Shown here: piece by piece, positions 14,494 to 14,507 of the stretch | Numbering within the stretch: the stretch's first letter is position 1 | Layout: the number at the start of each line of letters is the position of its first letter | Origin: RUG14121 sp964533935 | GTDB taxonomy: Bacteria; Bacillota_I; Bacilli_A; RF39; UBA660 | Assembly: GCA_964533935.1 (NCBI GenBank) | Contig: CAZHOG010000017.1 | Coordinates: 1-14,507 of the forward strand | Length of the DNA: 14,507 bases | Direction: 5' to 3' | Notes under the pieces: model-generated | What the model saw: only the letters and a program-made list of their open reading frames with translations | Told to the model about the DNA's origin: nothing | The model's database searches: none | Position numbers and translations under genes: made by a program

Positions 14494-14507
14494 ATGAAGA
14501 ATAAAAG
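14494..14507 (+). CDS. Start of a gene cut by the window end
   Basis: ATG at 14494 follows GGTGA (14485-14489) and a promoter, and the frame reads MKNK before the window ends. Too little is left to identify it. In Bacillus the region after rel-dtd leads to an amidase gene and hisS, which is only a hint. Confidence 0.5.

Noticed and set aside
1..14507. Search for CRISPR repeats, tRNA, rRNA, riboswitches or a defence system
   Set aside because: No regularly spaced repeats, cloverleaf or rRNA-like sequence, conserved riboswitch core or defence gene was seen. Genes fill nearly all the window, and the longest gap is under 100 bases.

Overview
The window looks like a chromosomal segment of a very AT-rich, low-GC Gram-positive bacterium of the Bacilli type. 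Three things suggest this. The bases are overwhelmingly A and T by eye. The genes rbgA, rnhB, topA, an xer recombinase, a SpoVB-like flippase, comN, rel and dtd are Bacillus-type housekeeping genes, several of them neighbours in Bacillus. The start signals are Shine-Dalgarno sites. TGA is used as a stop (for example rbgA) and tryptophan is read from TGG, so the Mycoplasma code is not in use. An LtaS-like enzyme and a MurJ/SpoVB-type flippase suggest a cell with an envelope polymer and probably a wall. I cannot name the genus.

Layout. (1) Bases 1-1619 hold a large serine recombinase, probably the end of an integrated mobile element whose body lies to the left. (2) Bases 1686-7320 form a tightly packed operon: rbgA (50S assembly GTPase), rnhB (RNase HII), an LtaS-like membrane sulfatase-fold enzyme and topA. 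Genes overlap or nearly touch, and the operon ends in an intrinsic terminator. A consensus extended -10 for this operon lies in the last codons of the recombinase gene. (3) An M29 metallo-aminopeptidase (7398-8606) and an unrecognised 187-residue protein (8660-9223) each have a well-formed sigma-A-like promoter. (4) An Xer tyrosine recombinase (9275-10165) converges on a SpoVB-like flippase on the minus strand (10162-11445); their stop codons overlap. (5) Bases 11528-14409 form a comN-rel-dtd operon, divergent from the flippase and closed by a strong terminator. (6) The first codons of another gene begin at 14494.

How the genes fit together. Most are growth and genome-maintenance functions: ribosome assembly, RNA-DNA hybrid removal, supercoil control, chromosome dimer resolution, stringent-response signalling and D-aminoacyl-tRNA proofreading. 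The order rbgA-rnhB-...-topA-...-xer resembles the Bacillus subtilis rbgA-rnhB-...-topA-trmFO-xerC(codV) block with genes removed. comN, spoVB, rel and dtd resemble a second Bacillus neighbourhood.

The most notable observation is in Rel. Its synthetase domain looks intact, but the hydrolase (HD) domain has lost most of its signature residues: H-D-x-x-E-D reads H-E-T-I-N-H, and the upstream metal-ligand His is Tyr. This predicts a (p)ppGpp synthetase without hydrolase activity in a lineage where Rel is normally bifunctional. Other points worth a look are the operon promoter inside the recombinase 3' end, a repeated very-short-leader start with a GTGA-type Shine-Dalgarno, and the unknown gene at 8660. 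I found no CRISPR array, tRNA, rRNA or defence system.
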